From Apodospora peruviana (taxonomy: Eukaryota; Ascomycota; Sordariomycetes; Sordariales; Lasiosphaeriaceae), in contig JAUEDM010000001.1 in assembly GCA_033439685.1 (NCBI GenBank), positions 7,068,001-7,132,000 on the forward strand: 64,000 nucleotides of DNA, in the 5' to 3' direction. The notes beneath the pieces are model-generated. The model was not told the origin of the DNA. It ran no database searches and saw only the letters and a program-made list of their open reading frames with translations. This document shows positions 1-11,454 of the stretch, piece by piece (within the stretch, counting starts at the first letter, position 1; every line of letters begins with the position of its first letter). The translations under genes were made by a program, and so were the position numbers.

Positions 1-540
1 TTGCCGAGCGCCTCCACCTCCGAGTCCATATCCTTCATCTGTCCACCCAGCTTGTTGTGCATCGCCGAAACTGGCAAGGAGACGAACCTGAGGACCGACA
101 GTGTGAGTGAGGGAGTGATTTCAGGTAAGAAGGGAAAGCGAAAACATAAGTGGAAATAAGACGGCCGGCGACCACATATGTTGTTGTCGGTGCAAGGGAA
201 TGAGAGAGCAGACAGAGAAAACGCACATCTTGCCTACACCCTCATACACGGCCGTGTCGGACGGTAACGTCGAGATCTCACTCCGAGTGAGTTGCGCGAG
301 TCGCATCTCACGCTGCTTGCCCGCAAGCTGTGCTCGCACAAGACCAATCTGTTGCTGTGCGGCAATGGCCTGCGACTCAATCTCTCCCATCAACTATATT
401 TTTGCGCAACTCATGAGTCAGAGAAATAATCAACAACAGCGGACTACCAGTGCATGGCTTCCGTGTCGGGTATGCTCTGGTTAGTTGGGTGGTGTTGGTG
501 CCCGACTTGCCTTCTGCAACGCTTCGTTTGATATCGACAT
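1..540 (-). CDS. PFD1: Prefoldin subunit 1 (beta-type), 3' end outside window
   Basis: Beta-type subunit of the hexameric prefoldin co-chaperone, which hands nascent actin and tubulin to the cytosolic chaperonin. Exons on the minus strand are 540-511, 393-227 and 87-1, continuing past the left edge. The protein starts MSISNEALQK, then an N-terminal helix rich in Gln and Lys (residues 11-45), a turn with LPSDTAVYEGVGKMF, and the second helix beginning SLPVSAMHNKLGG. This is the standard beta-prefoldin coiled-coil/hairpin layout, and VYEGVGKMF is the family hallmark. The first intron (510-394) has a GC donor, GCAAGT, directly after the tenth codon; the frame is correct only if this is used. The second intron (226-88) has a GTGCGT donor and ends CTCAG. 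The C-terminus lies beyond the window. Another prefoldin subunit gene sits at 18.4 kb. Confidence 0.9.
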
Positions 541-1320
541 CGTCTCGGCAAGTGGAGGCCTGTCTCTGGATGACTGATGAGTGGCTGTTTCTCAGGCCTG
601 CCCTGGGCTCAGGATATTTCCGTAATGCGACGGTGCTGTATGAAATCCACAGTCAATCGTCTTCACTATCGGTGAGCTCGAGAATGTTCCGAGGCCTTGG
701 TGTCTTATGGTCGAGTGCGATTTTTGTCGTGTGTGTTATAACGAGCAAGTGAATTCCCAAATCTGGAAAAGGCGGGATGTGTGGGACTTTCGCGGCCGCG
801 GCAGGGAGGAAGGCTCCCGCGCCGTACAGTGCAAAGATGGTGCGCTCACACATGGCTCTCGAAACCCCCCGTCTTCATCTGAGGACTGAGGTTGCTGTAC
901 CATTTCAGAGGACACCATTGACAACGCAACCAAGCAAATTCAAATGTGTTGACTTTTTCTTTCTTGCCACTGATTATCGTAAATCTCATTTTTTGGTGCA
1001 TCCCTCCTTATCCTATGGCGATTCATAAACGCTTACTGAAGCACCCTCAGATAATACGGAATACCTGGGTAGCATCTCATCTGTATTATGGCATCCGGTC
1101 AGATGGTCTGGTCTATATGTTGCATAACCTAGTAGATAATATATCATCTACCCGTATATCGGAGGTACCAGTCTCTCGGACTCTCCGCCTCTTCCATTGT
1201 GTCGTACACTCAGTCAGGTCAACGTGTTCAACAAGCAGCTTGTGGAACACTTTGGGCTTCCTTCTTGTCGCAGACTGATTCGTCGTCAGCAGACTTAAGC
1301 GGACCGAAACTCGGATCCCA
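541..1320. other. Intergenic, promoter side of PFD1
   Basis: 780 bp between the PFD1 start codon and the ceramidase stop codon. It must hold the PFD1 promoter and the ceramidase 3' UTR. No coding frame with fungal codon bias, RNA gene or repeat is seen. Confidence 0.6.
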
Positions 1321-2598
1321 TCACCGTATCTTCTTCGATTCGGTCGTTCCTGGTGTTGTTTTGGGCTTCGGTACCACCTGCGGGATGGATCTATACGGTC
1401 GCCAGTCTAGCATGAAGTCGTCCTTCCCTTCGAGACAGCGATTCAGCCACACTCTCCAGAGAATCATGTGGTATGCTGCGTATGGAACCATAGCAAGTCA
1501 GCGCTAAGAGCAAAAATCTCGGAAATTTCTCTGATTCATCAAAGGAACGTTGGACGGGTCTCTTAACGTACCACCTAGACCGGTCAGGATGTGCCACCAA
1601 CCGTGGCCTTCAAGAACAACTGCCCACGGCAGCAAAACCTGATTCCTTGCACTGACGAGGTGGTGACAGAAGGTATTGTCAAGGAGCCAAATCACAAACC
1701 CTACCGAGAATAAAACAGTACCTGCGTATATATATTGGTCAGTGAAAAAGAGAAAGAAAAAAGGGGGCTCAGGACACTTGTTATCACGTACCAGCAACAG
1801 CCAAAGTGTACATTTGCTTCATCTGCTGGTCGTATCCAGCAGGGTCTCGCTTTTTCAGAGTTGGCTTCAGCTTCTTCTCCAAGACGTAAAAGCCCCTTCC
1901 TGTGGTCGCGAGTTGAAGAAGGCCAAATGCCGCCTGGTGGAATACCGGGTTCTTGGCATTGAGATAGTAAACCTAGTGTCATCAATCATCTTCGTTAGCT
2001 TGACCGTTGAGTCGATTTTGGTCGTCAAAATTGAGGCACAAAACACGAACCGTGATCCAGACGGCAGTCGCCAGCAGCCCAATACCAATAACAATTTGGG
2101 CCTTCAGTGATCTCTGGAACGAATAGGCTGCAAAACACATGACGCAGACCGTGTATATCATGGGCAACTCATCAGCAAGTTGCATTTCGTCTATGAGAAT
2201 AAAGTGTAAGCCACGGGCGAATAAATAGGGACGGGGTGAAAATTCGAGCATACATTTCAGTGTGGCATGGAAGGCCATTGACCCCAAGCCAACCAAGAGG
2301 TAACCTAACCAGACCACGATAAAAACACGCGAGTGCTTGTACTGGATGACATTTATCAAGCCCTTGACGCCTAGCCACAAGAACACAAGGTTCGTGAGCG
2401 TATTGACTAACTCGGCGACGTAGTACGTGACATTGTAGTCCTGGACGACGCCGTAAAAGTGAGTATCGGGCTGACATGTCTGAGGTTTCTGTGTATTCAA
2501 CTTACCTCTTCACACCAGTTCAGCGTCGACGTCTGCTCTCCCCAGAAGCCATCGCGGTCCTCACGGTAGGGGATCTGGAGCGCGGAGGCCGATTCCAT
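1321..2598 (-). CDS. Alkaline ceramidase (Ypc1/Ydc1/ACER family)
   Basis: Integral ER membrane amidase expected to cleave ceramide or dihydroceramide into sphingoid base and fatty acid. Six exons: 2598-2506, 2440-2254, 2190-2051, 1972-1792, 1721-1572, 1475-1321; 301 residues, the usual length for the family. N-terminal GFWGEQTSTLNWCEE precedes the first membrane segment, as in all members. Conserved metal-site motifs are visible: AFHATLKYEMQLADELPMIY (about residues 82-101), NPVFHQAAFG, and the C-terminal HGWWH. About seven hydrophobic segments are present. The short tail is lysine-rich and lacks a clear KKXX signal. The intron joining exons 2 and 3 restores KYEMQL, and the donor GTTCGT with CTAAC branch restores WITVYYL. 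Whether it prefers ceramide or dihydroceramide cannot be told from sequence. Confidence 0.93.
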
Positions 2599-4107
2599 TT
2601 CTACCTAGGGATGTTGCTGATGTCGGTCTCCCGCTATACTGTGCCACACGCGAACAGATGCAGTCCGTCCCCAGTGTTGCTGCAAATGATTATCCGATGG
2701 GAAAATTGCCGGACTTATATACTGTGGTTGTTTGGTGCAGGTGGCAGTACCTGACGTTCTAAACGGCTTCAAGTTTCCAGTCAGAAATATATGAATACCT
2801 ACCCGCGTCTCTCTCTCTCTTCACAACCCGAAAGCTGGTGTGACGTGAGAAAAGAGAGAAAACCCGCAACGACAAAGAGCTGAATCAGCCGATTGATAAC
2901 AGCTGCCCGGGCAAGACTGTGTGACCTGGGTTAGAAACTGGGCATAAGTAGTCAGAAAACCTGGAGCCAGACTTCGGATGCACCGGCCTCACTATATAAC
3001 ATGGAAATAGAAACATGGTGCTTACTGTGGAACACGTTCAATCGGAAAGATGATGCCAGCTGCGAGGATTTAATGGCCTCCTCGAGATGATTTACAGAAA
3101 CAAGATTCTCGGTTCGTAGGTGTTACCTCCTTATATATATCTGACAAGAGGCGCTGGACGGGAAATGACACCGATGTTTTTTGCGACGCGGAGTGTCGTT
3201 GGCGTCGAAATCAGCGGCCGCCTTACAGGGTGTACAGTACGGATCCGCACCGAGGACCGGTTAAGACTTATTTCCAGGTTGAGTGCCGGCTACGGCTCCG
3301 CGACTTTGGGGAAAAGATAAAAAACTGTTTCGGAGAGGGAGTTACGTCCATCAACATCAGAGAGTTCCAAGATTATATTCCAGTTCGGATCTTGAAGCCA
3401 CATATTCTCAAATGAATAACTCATCACAACGAGTTCGGCCTTTTGAAGGTGTCCAGACAACCTACGGCCGAGGTGCACCTTCCATCCATTCCATCCGGCC
3501 CCAAAAAATGTAAGATCCCTGCTCCTCAGTGATCAGTCAGCTCTGGGAAGAGCCCCACAGCGCCGTCGACCCCCGCGCTGCTAATAAAGGAGCTCGTTGG
3601 AGCGCTGACGATGGCTGCCTACCTACCTTACTGGTCCCAAAGCTACGAACAGCGTTGCATGCGAGGCCGCGTAACCTGGAAAGAGGAGCATCAGGCCACG
3701 GTCGTGAGTTAGATCGGGCCTCTGCCGGACTTTATTCTCAGAACTTCTTGGGCAATGTAATCATTTCAAAGTATATCCGTAAATACCAAGTCGGTAAATA
3801 CAGTGCCTATACGACATCTTCGCCTGTTTTAGACTTTTTAATTGCTGCAGGTCCCCATCTTTTCTCCAAAGTTTAAGTACCTAACCCAGAAAACTAGCCG
3901 ATCCCTGTGGCACAGGGGAAAACCAACAGATTCATTACCGTACCATTCCACCGTTCACGGCGCATCCGATGTGATCTACGATCCCGCCATCAAAAGCGCT
4001 TGACGAATCCACAACCCCGTCCTTAATGGCCCGATCACACTGTCTCTTCTCTGCCAGGGACCCGAGGTAGTGCAGACGCAGTTCACCTTCAACCCACTTC
4101 GCCAGCT
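2599..4107. other. Divergent intergenic region, ceramidase / golgin
   Basis: 1.5 kb shared upstream region of two divergent genes. Short open frames here have poor codon use and no recognisable domains. No RNA gene or repeat is seen. Confidence 0.6.
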
Positions 4108-6942
4108 ATGGCAGCGCCGGGAAAGCAGACGTCGCGATGGGGCTCGTTTCTCTCACAAGCCGTCGCCGGCGTCGAGGCCCGGCTCGACACCATACTCGCC
4201 GAGAATGATGACACCTCTGGGCAGCCCAAGGAGACGAAGCTGACGCCCTCTTCCACGTCCACTCCAATCCCGGCGTCACCTTCCAAGCAGAGTCCAGGTA
4301 TGTTCCACCGCTTTATCCCTACGGCTGACGTATCTGACAATGCCGCCTTTCAACAGCCCCCTCCAGGACTGCCTCAACAAGTCGTACCAATGACCGCCTC
4401 CAAGAAAGACTCGCAAGAGCTATGGCGGCCAAATCCGCTGCCGCCGCCCAAAAAGCCGACGCCTCGGCGCCCAGAACCTCAGTCTCAACACAGGGCAGCC
4501 CTCGTCCAAGTATAGATACGCCTAGCCGCGCCTCGACCGAGAGTGTGGATAGACCAAGCCAGGCTCCGAAAGAAGAACCAAAAGAGGCACTTTCTTTACG
4601 TATTTCACATGAATCAACAAGGAAATCACTGGATATCGCTCCGGAGGAAGCCAATGTCAGTGAGGTCGTGACGAACGGCGCGGAAGACGCCCTCGAAAAG
4701 GAGGAGGAAGCTACTGGAGCAAGGGGCTCCGCAGACATACCGCCACGTGTGGCAACCCCGGCGGGGGAGGCCTCAGTGGTGGAAGCAACGCTTGAAACCT
4801 CCCCCAAGACAAACGAGCGAGAGGACCCAGACGACTCCGGCGACCGCGGACGTGCGGTAGAGCTCGAGAAGCAATACCAGGAGGAGATACACGGCTATGT
4901 CGAACGAATAGACGCACTCGAAGCCAAACTACAATATCTTACCAAGGAGACCACAGAGTCGGCGAGGAAAGCCGCTCTGGCCGCACCAGCCGGCGGTGCC
5001 GAGATAAAGCTGGCAGAGAAGGACCAGCAAATAGCCCAGCTGATGGAGGAAGGGAAAAATCTAGCAAGCACCGAGCAAAAGCACCGAGCCATACTGAAAA
5101 AGCTTCGCTCCAAAATTGCCGAGGACGAGAAAGCGCTCAACAGCCTCAAGGCGGCAAAGGATAAGTCAGACAAGGAGCTGGATAGCCTTCGTCTGCGCGT
5201 TCGTCAAGCTGGGGAGCTGGAAAAGACGAACAATGACCTACAGAAGCGACTAGACCAGTCTCAAAAGGAACTCAACACTGTGCGTCCCGAGATCAGATCC
5301 AAGGACAACATCATTGCAGAACTCAAGGCGCAGCTGCAAAAGGCGAACGAGCAAGCAGACGCTATGTCGTTGAAAGTCAACGACTGGGCGCGGGAACAGG
5401 ATCGACGGCGCATTGCGGAGCTGGAGGACTCGGTGGCAGCTCTCCAGGTTGAGAAGAACCTGGTAGCCGATCGCTCCAGAACCCAAGTTAATGAGTTGAA
5501 AGAAAAAGCCGAGAGGGCCAATGAACGGTCACGAGCGCTGGAACTGGAGCTGAAAGCTGAAGTCCAGGTGATGGAGAGCAAGCTGGAAGCTATGCGCGTA
5601 CGCGCTGAGGAAGCATCATCGGGCGCCATGGGTGACTCGCAGGCTAAGCTGCTGAGGCAAGTGGAGACCCTGCAGTCGCAGTATTCGATTGCGAGCGAGA
5701 ACTGGCAGGGCATAGAGACCACGCTCCGTGGGAGGATAGCGAATCTGGAGAGAGAGCGGGACGACGCCCTGCAAAGAGAGTCCGATATGAGAAAGAAGGC
5801 TCGCGAAGCTGTAAGGGTTTTGCTTTTCATCCATCATACCTGCACATATACTAACTACTACACTTCTGCAGGCTATTCGAGCAAAGCGTAACGAGGAGGA
5901 GTTGGAAGATACCAAGACCAGGCTGCCCAATATACAACAAGACGTCGAGGCCTACCAGACGCAGTTTGACGCGCTCAAGAAACGCGCAGAAGAGGCCGAA
6001 GCAGCCCTGGTCATCGCACGGGCCGAGTTTGAGAAGCAGAAACAAGCCTGGGAGGCAGAAAAGGACGAAAAGCAGTTGTTGTTGTCACGAGGTACACCTG
6101 CGGATCGGCGCTCCTGGCTGGAAGACCTGCCAGGCAGTGGGCCGTTCCTTAGGAGCGACAACAGCCGGCCCGAGTCGCCGCAGTTGTCGGCGCCGCCACG
6201 GACCTTTAGTTCGGATTTCCTCGGCATACAGAGCTTGTCGAACAAAATCCGCAAGGTCTCTGCGCCTTCGAGTAACGGGGATCCGGTGGTGCCCGGAGGA
6301 GCTGTCGGGAGCTTCGGACACCGCCGACCATCGGCTCAGCCGTCGCTCGTTCGGCCAAATATGCAATCCACCGGTGGTAGCAGTGTGTTGTTTGGTCCCT
6401 CGGCATTGACGTTCAGTCCGACAACCGATCAGCTGCTGACGCCCTCGTCGATGACACACCCGCTGGACAGGGAACAGCAACAGCAGCAATTGTATCATAG
6501 AGGAGAGAGGGAGCCGCTTGAGCGTCATGATACTTTTGACAGCGCCGATACGTCGTCTTCGCCGCACCAGGTGCTGCAGGACATGGTGTCGGTGTCGACC
6601 GTAGCCGCGGGGCCGTCGGTGCAGCTCGTCGAGCGGATGAGCGCGGCGATTCGCCGCCTCGAGAGCGAGAAGGTGGCCGCCAGAGAAGAGCTGGCGAGGA
6701 TATCAAAGCAGCGGGACGAGGCGCGGGCGGAGATTGTTGCGCTCATGCGCGACGCCGAGAGCGGTAAGCAGGCGCTGAAGCGGGTCGCGGAGCTTGAGGC
6801 CGAGGTGGCGGAGGTGAATGAGCGATATGAGACGACGCTGGAGATGCTGGGGGAGAAGAGCGAGCTGGTGGATGAGCTGAAGGCTGATGTGGAGGATGTT
6901 AAAACTATGTATAGGGATTTGGTGGAGAGGACTATTAAATGA
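4108..6942 (+). CDS. Golgin with TMF-type C-terminal domain (TMF1/Sgm1-like)
   Basis: Long coiled-coil Golgi tether; in TMF1/Sgm1 the C-terminal coil binds Rab6/Ypt6 and mediates vesicle capture at the Golgi. Exons 4108-4297, 4357-5810 and 5872-6942 give 904 residues. The N-terminus RWGSFLSQAVAGVEARLDTIL is an amphipathic helix like that at the start of TMF1. Then come a low-complexity acidic/Ser-rich region (about 60-210), an almost continuous coiled coil (about 240-600), a disordered Ser/Pro/Gln-rich linker, and a terminal coiled coil (about 800-904) ending KTMYRDLVERTIK, which matches the TMF TATA-binding-type domain seen at the end of this family. The historical DNA-binding name should not be taken as function. 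Intron 1 restores the frame through DRLQERLARAMAAK. Convergent with NAS6 downstream. Confidence 0.87.
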
Positions 6943-7424
6943 TTTATTGATGAGGTTGATGTTATTGCATGCACACCTTGAAAGATATACATATATCAGA
7001 TGAGGCTCAGGTGAGTTGGGCTTGGTGATTTTGGCGGGTGCACGAGTGGATGATGGATAGATGCCATAGAGACAAGATAAGCATGCCTGATAATGATAAC
7101 TCTGACAAGGATTGATTATCCAGCTACGTTTCCTCCTTCAGATATCAGAGGTTCTTCAATATCTTAGGGACGACTTCAGGATATAATGGAATGACATGAA
7201 GTCGCTTGACCCGTGCTAATGTAAGGAGCCAGGTAGGTAAGGTAGGCATTCACATCTGTCACGCACGGTACCTAGATGGGTGGGTAGATAGCCACCAGTC
7301 TCAATCATCCCTTTTCCTTATCTCGGTAATAACCCAGCTCTCATTATGACTGAGCGACAACGAAGTATCGTGAAGACGTTGAGACGGCAGTCTTCTTCTT
7401 TCATGGTGATTAGACAAGATGGAT
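6943..7424. other. Convergent intergenic region
   Basis: 3' flanks of the golgin gene and NAS6. Holds GGTA/TACC-rich repeats of the dispersed motif at 7231-7246 and 7267-7275; nothing coding. Confidence 0.6.
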
Positions 7425-8782
7425 CTAGAGCTCAATTCCTTCCTTCTCGCACTCGCGCTCAATGAATTTACGGACCTGTGTTAGCAGAATGTTAGCAACC
7501 TCCTAACCGACATCAATGACCGAGAGGACATGTATGAAATGACTGGTACTGTCGTTGAGCCTCTTTCCCTTTTGAGAAATTGAAAGGGGGAATATGAAGC
7601 AAGACATGGAGCTGTTAAGACAAGGGGGGAATAGGGGAATGGAACTTGCATCTCTGTCCGGTGCTAGATCCAGAGCGAGGCATCCGTCGAGGTCCTTTCT
7701 GTCCGTCTCTGCGCCTGCTTTGAGCAGTGCCACGGCCGTATCACCTAGATTTTTCAATTTCAACGTCAACAGGTTGTTTCTTCACACCGTATTTGTATGG
7801 TCGTCATCGTCAACGAGAGAGTGCTGTGATCTATCTAGGGGGTAACATGGTATTGTGCACTAAACGAAAGGAGAACAGACCATGACCTTCGGCAATCGCA
7901 TGATGCAGCGCCGTGTATCCTGCGCTGTCGGTAGCATTCAACGGGCTCCGATTCTTGATGAGTAGGTTGACCATCGGCACCGAGCCGACGGCGGCTGCGC
8001 GATGCAAGGGGTACTGGCCGCGTTTATCCCGGACGCGAGCGGATGCGGGCGGTTTCTGTTCGAGTAACTTGCGGGCTACGTCGAGATTATTTTTGGATGC
8101 TACAAAATGTAGGGCGGTCTAATTCATGAGTGTAAGTTATGTCTCGTCGCTAGTCACGATATTAGGCGGATTTTCGGACTTACCTGGTCGTTGTGGTCTA
8201 CCCCCTCCAGAACTCCCGATTAGAAACATCATTGTGACATGTGATATTATTTGGGACGCGGATAGGAAAAGTCTCAACTTGTCTGGTTTACGCCTGCTCC
8301 CTTGGAGAGAAGCAGGTCCACGATCTTCTCGCCATCCATCACACTGACCGCGATCATGAGCGGCGTCCAGCCCGCGTCGTCCTTTAAAATATCAGCCGTT
8401 TGTTATAGGTTGAACTGATACAATAAAGTAAATATAACACACCTGGGAATCAGGATCAAATCCCTTCTGTTGCACCAGAAGCGAGGCGATCTCAAACTGA
8501 TTGGAAGAGGCTGCCCAGTGAATGGCGAGCCGTCCGTCTTCATCCTTCAGCCGTGCCAGTTTCGGGTCCGCCTTGGCGAGAAAATGTCAGTATTGGATCC
8601 CAGTAGACGTATTAAACAACGAGCCGTTTTTACATTTAGGAGAGACTCGACGATAGTGGCTGTGTTTGGACGATCAGCGTCCGTTCTATGGTCGATTATT
8701 CAGGCTTTGAGCGTCCCGAGCTTAACTTACCCTTGCCCTCTCGAGCTGCTGCGTGGATCGCATACTTGGATGGCTCTTCCAT
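7425..8782 (-). CDS. NAS6: 26S proteasome regulatory-particle assembly chaperone, ankyrin type (Nas6/gankyrin/p28)
   Basis: Ankyrin-repeat chaperone that binds the C-domain of Rpt3 during assembly of the 19S base. Eight exons on the minus strand: 8782-8731, 8659-8634, 8571-8443, 8381-8279, 8197-8184, 8118-7881, 7744-7650, 7475-7425; 235 residues, close to yeast Nas6 and human PSMD10. It begins MEEPSKYAIHAAAREG and contains about six to seven ankyrin repeats with clear cores (DGRLAIHWAASS, AGWTPLMIAVS, DQTALHFVASKNNLDVARKLL, RGQYPLHRAAAVG, AGYTALHHAIAEGH). The C-terminus is VRKFIERECEKEGIEL. Two odd features: exon 5 is only 14 nt, and the last intron (7649-7476) uses a GC donor, GCAAGT. The exon 4 donor GTTGAG is weak; it was chosen because it gives the continuous repeat GVNQTNHNDQTALHF. 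Identity is secure; exons 4-5 less so. Confidence 0.86.
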
Positions 8783-9242
8783 TTTTGCTGTGATAATATT
8801 TCTGGAAGGCTGGTATTAGACGGCAATAATGGGTATCAAATTACCTGTCGATGCGTGGGTATTTCGAAAGAAGCAGTCGGATAGCCGTTAGTGGCTTATG
8901 TTCAGTTGGTTGAACCTCATGTAAGTGATGCCTTCCGCATTCATGTGTGGAAGCTTATATGTAGGCACACCGATGCCGCTGTCAACCCGCACTGTGGGCC
9001 GCACCGGGGTTGCCTGCCGACCTGGGTGTGGCTTGACCTTCAGCCACAAACGCCAGAATTTTGTGAGACAACGCCCCTGCTCAACTTCACGCGACTGTGG
9101 ATGGCAATTGACGGCATTCACACTTCACAGCATATGACATCGATATCATTTCTGACTACCAACCTACCCAAACCTCGTCAGTCAACTTCGAGACATTATA
9201 TTATTGCCAAACGACACACGAGATATTCGGACACAACGCATA
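8783..9242. promoter_or_regulatory. Divergent promoter region NAS6 / PRP46
   Basis: 460 bp between two divergent start codons, so it carries both promoters. No confident TATA box or other named site. Confidence 0.5.
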
Positions 9243-10834
9243 ATGGCGACTGAAGTTGCCAGCAGCAACAACGCCGCCAATGGATCCGATATCAGTTCCC
9301 TCGAGGCGATGATCAGGTCAAATGCCCAGAAAACGAAGTCCATCTACGCCCCCACGGCAGCCAACACATCCGGTCGGAAGCGCATAAAGCTAGACCCAGA
9401 GCTAGACTCGTCAGATCCTGCTCTCAACAAGACCGCCCTATCCCTCCGCTTACACGCCGAATACAGCCATGTCCAGACTCTCCCCGAAACCATTGCCTCC
9501 AAACTCCCCGCGGCAGGAGCCCGCAAGAAGAAGCCCAAGGCAACAGCAGCCGCGGGCGATGAGGCGCCTTTGCAGTCAGAAGAACAAGCACGCAAACTTG
9601 TCGAGGGTATACCGGCTAGCAGGAACGCGGGTGCTAGCCGCGCGAACTCAAATGCCCTTGTCCTCTCTCGAAACAAGCCATCCTCCTCCTCATCCACAAC
9701 CGCCGACGGTAAACCGAACCTACAGCGAAACGAGCCGCAAAATATGAGCCTCGCACGGCGATCCGATGTGCTTGCGCAGCCCAGGCCAGACTGGCACCCG
9801 CCGTGGAAGCTGATGCGCGTCATCTCAGGACATCTAGGATGGGTGCGTGCGCTTGCCATCGAGCCCGACAACAAGTGGTTCGCGTCTGGCGCCGGCGATC
9901 GCACCATCAAGATTTGGGATCTCGCGACGGGAGGACTGAAGCTGACGCTAACGGGCCACATTTCCACGGTTCGAGGGCTCGCAATCTCGCCCAGGCACCC
10001 ATACATGTTCTCATGCGGCGAGGATAAGATGGTCAAGTGTTGGGATCTCGAAACCAACAAGGTCATCCGACATTATCACGGACATCTAAGCGGCGTTTAC
10101 ACGCTCGCTCTGCACCCGACGCTGGACGTGCTCGTGACTGGTGGACGAGACGGCGTGGCGCGGGTGTGGGATATGCGCACCCGAGCCAACGTCCACGTCC
10201 TCTCCGGACACACAGGAACCGTGTCAGACCTGGTCTGCCAGGAAGCCGACCCGCAGGTCATCACGGGAAGTCTGGACTCGACCGTGCGCATGTGGGACTT
10301 GGCGGCAGGCAAGACCATGGGTGTCTTGACGCATCACAAGAAGGGCGTGCGCGCGCTTGCAACGCATCCGAGCGAGTTCACCTTCGCCACAGGCAGCACG
10401 GGCAGCATCAAGCAGTGGAAGTGTCCCGAGGGCGCCTTCATGCAGAACTTTGACGGCCATAACGCCATTATCAACACGCTGTCCGTTAACGACCAGAACG
10501 TTTTCTTCTCCGGGGGAGATAACGGTTCCATGAGCTTTTGGGACTGGAAGTCTGGTCACAGGTTCCAGGGTGGGGACACGACCGCCCAGCCGGGCTCGCT
10601 CGATGCCGAGTCTGGCATCATGAGTTCTATCTTCGACTTGACGGGCTCGCGGCTGATATGTGGCGAGGCGGATAAGACGAGTGAGTTTTCCCTCCCTGAT
10701 TCCCTATTTGTATTTGCTTATTTACTGACATGAATGAATGAACCATAGTCAAAATCTGGAAGGAAGATGAAAACGCGACGCCTGAAACGCATCCGCTTGA
10801 GTGGCAGCCGACATTGGCGAGGCGGAGATTCTAG
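9243..10834 (+). CDS. PRP46: Pre-mRNA splicing factor Prp46/PRL1, WD40 protein
   Basis: Component of the Prp19-associated (NTC/CDC5) complex that stays with the activated spliceosome. Exons 9243-10680 and 10749-10834; 507 residues. The N-terminal 190 residues are disordered with a basic RKRIKLD stretch. SDVLAQPRPDWHPPWKLMRVI is the conserved lead-in to a seven-blade WD40 propeller (about residues 200-480), with WD-type ends such as IKIWDLATG, VKCWDLETN, ARVWDMRT, VRMWDLAAG and FWDWKSG. The last exon supplies IKIWKEDENATPETHPLEW, the family's typical tail, ending in RRRF. An upstream in-frame ATG 13 codons earlier exists, but MATEVASSNN fits fungal homologues better. Another spliceosome factor, Prp38, lies at 56 kb. 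Confidence 0.94.
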
Positions 10835-11114
10835 ACCAGGTTGTAGTTTGGCTACCTATGTACAATACAATTCTCGTCAGACTGTATGGGAAGTTATCAC
10901 GAGGGACCACAAAACACAGCGTGAACATCAAAATTGATGAACACCTCATGTCATTTGACAACTTCTTTTCCTTTCCCTTACTTCCCTCTCTTTGTTGGAC
11001 TTGATCCATCAATGGAAAAGAAAGGTACAAAAAGATCAGCCCCCTTAGGAAGGGGCCTACGAAAAACCGTCCTACCAGTTTTTCCTATCAGGATTTCCTC
11101 CCAGGAGGTTAGGG
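10835..11114. other. 3' flank of PRP46 and downstream side of tRNA-like locus
   Basis: Contains A5 runs at 11029-11033 and 11062-11066, i.e. T5 on the minus strand, which could end Pol III transcription from the adjacent tRNA-like locus. Nothing coding. Confidence 0.5.
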
Positions 11115-11220
11115 CTACCGATGGGAATCGAACCCATGAGGTTCTCAAGCATGGCGGGGGATGCAGTAGGGGACTGCGCCGTCCTCTGACAAGAGCCTTA
11201 CCATTAGACCATACGGTCTG
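11115..11220 (-). tRNA. tRNA-like Pol III gene, probably intron-bearing or degenerate; isotype unresolved
   Basis: On the minus strand there is a perfect B box GGTTCGATTCC (11134-11124) inside a 5-bp T stem (ATGGG/CCCAT), and an A box TGGTCTAATGG (11211-11201) in a good D arm (GTCT/AGGC). The boxes are 66 bp apart, longer than in an intronless tRNA. Between them lies a strong hairpin (GCAGT-CCCCT-ACTGC nested in GGCG/CGCC), which could be an intron. The expected 5' acceptor strand for the 3' sequence CGGTAGC is GCTACCG, but the sequence reads GCAGACCG, so pairing is imperfect. No anticodon loop with U33 and a good 5-bp stem could be drawn. It is either a tRNA with an unusual intron, a decayed tRNA, or another Pol III RNA. 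Confidence 0.55.
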
Positions 11221-11454
11221 CTTTCCTTGCTTGAAAGGATGGTGCTGTGACGGAATCATATACCCCTTCTCCCTCTGGGGTTGGTCGCGTGGGAGTTACA
11301 GCCTACTACTAGGATCGTGAGATACCAGTACGTGGTGAGTACCTTATGGTACGTGCTTATCGTAAGAGCTCAGTGTATTGAAAGGAGAGGTGATGAAAAG
11401 GAATAGGCGTATCTTTCGTACTATTATCTAAAAGTTATCTATGATGTTCTGTAC

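Noticed and set aside
2476..2754. Plus-strand ORF across the ceramidase start
   Set aside because: Antisense to exon 1 of the ceramidase, whose N-terminus is clearly conserved.
5261..5830. Long serine-rich minus-strand ORF
   Set aside because: Antisense shadow of the golgin coiled coil; composition follows from the Lys/Glu/Ala codons opposite.
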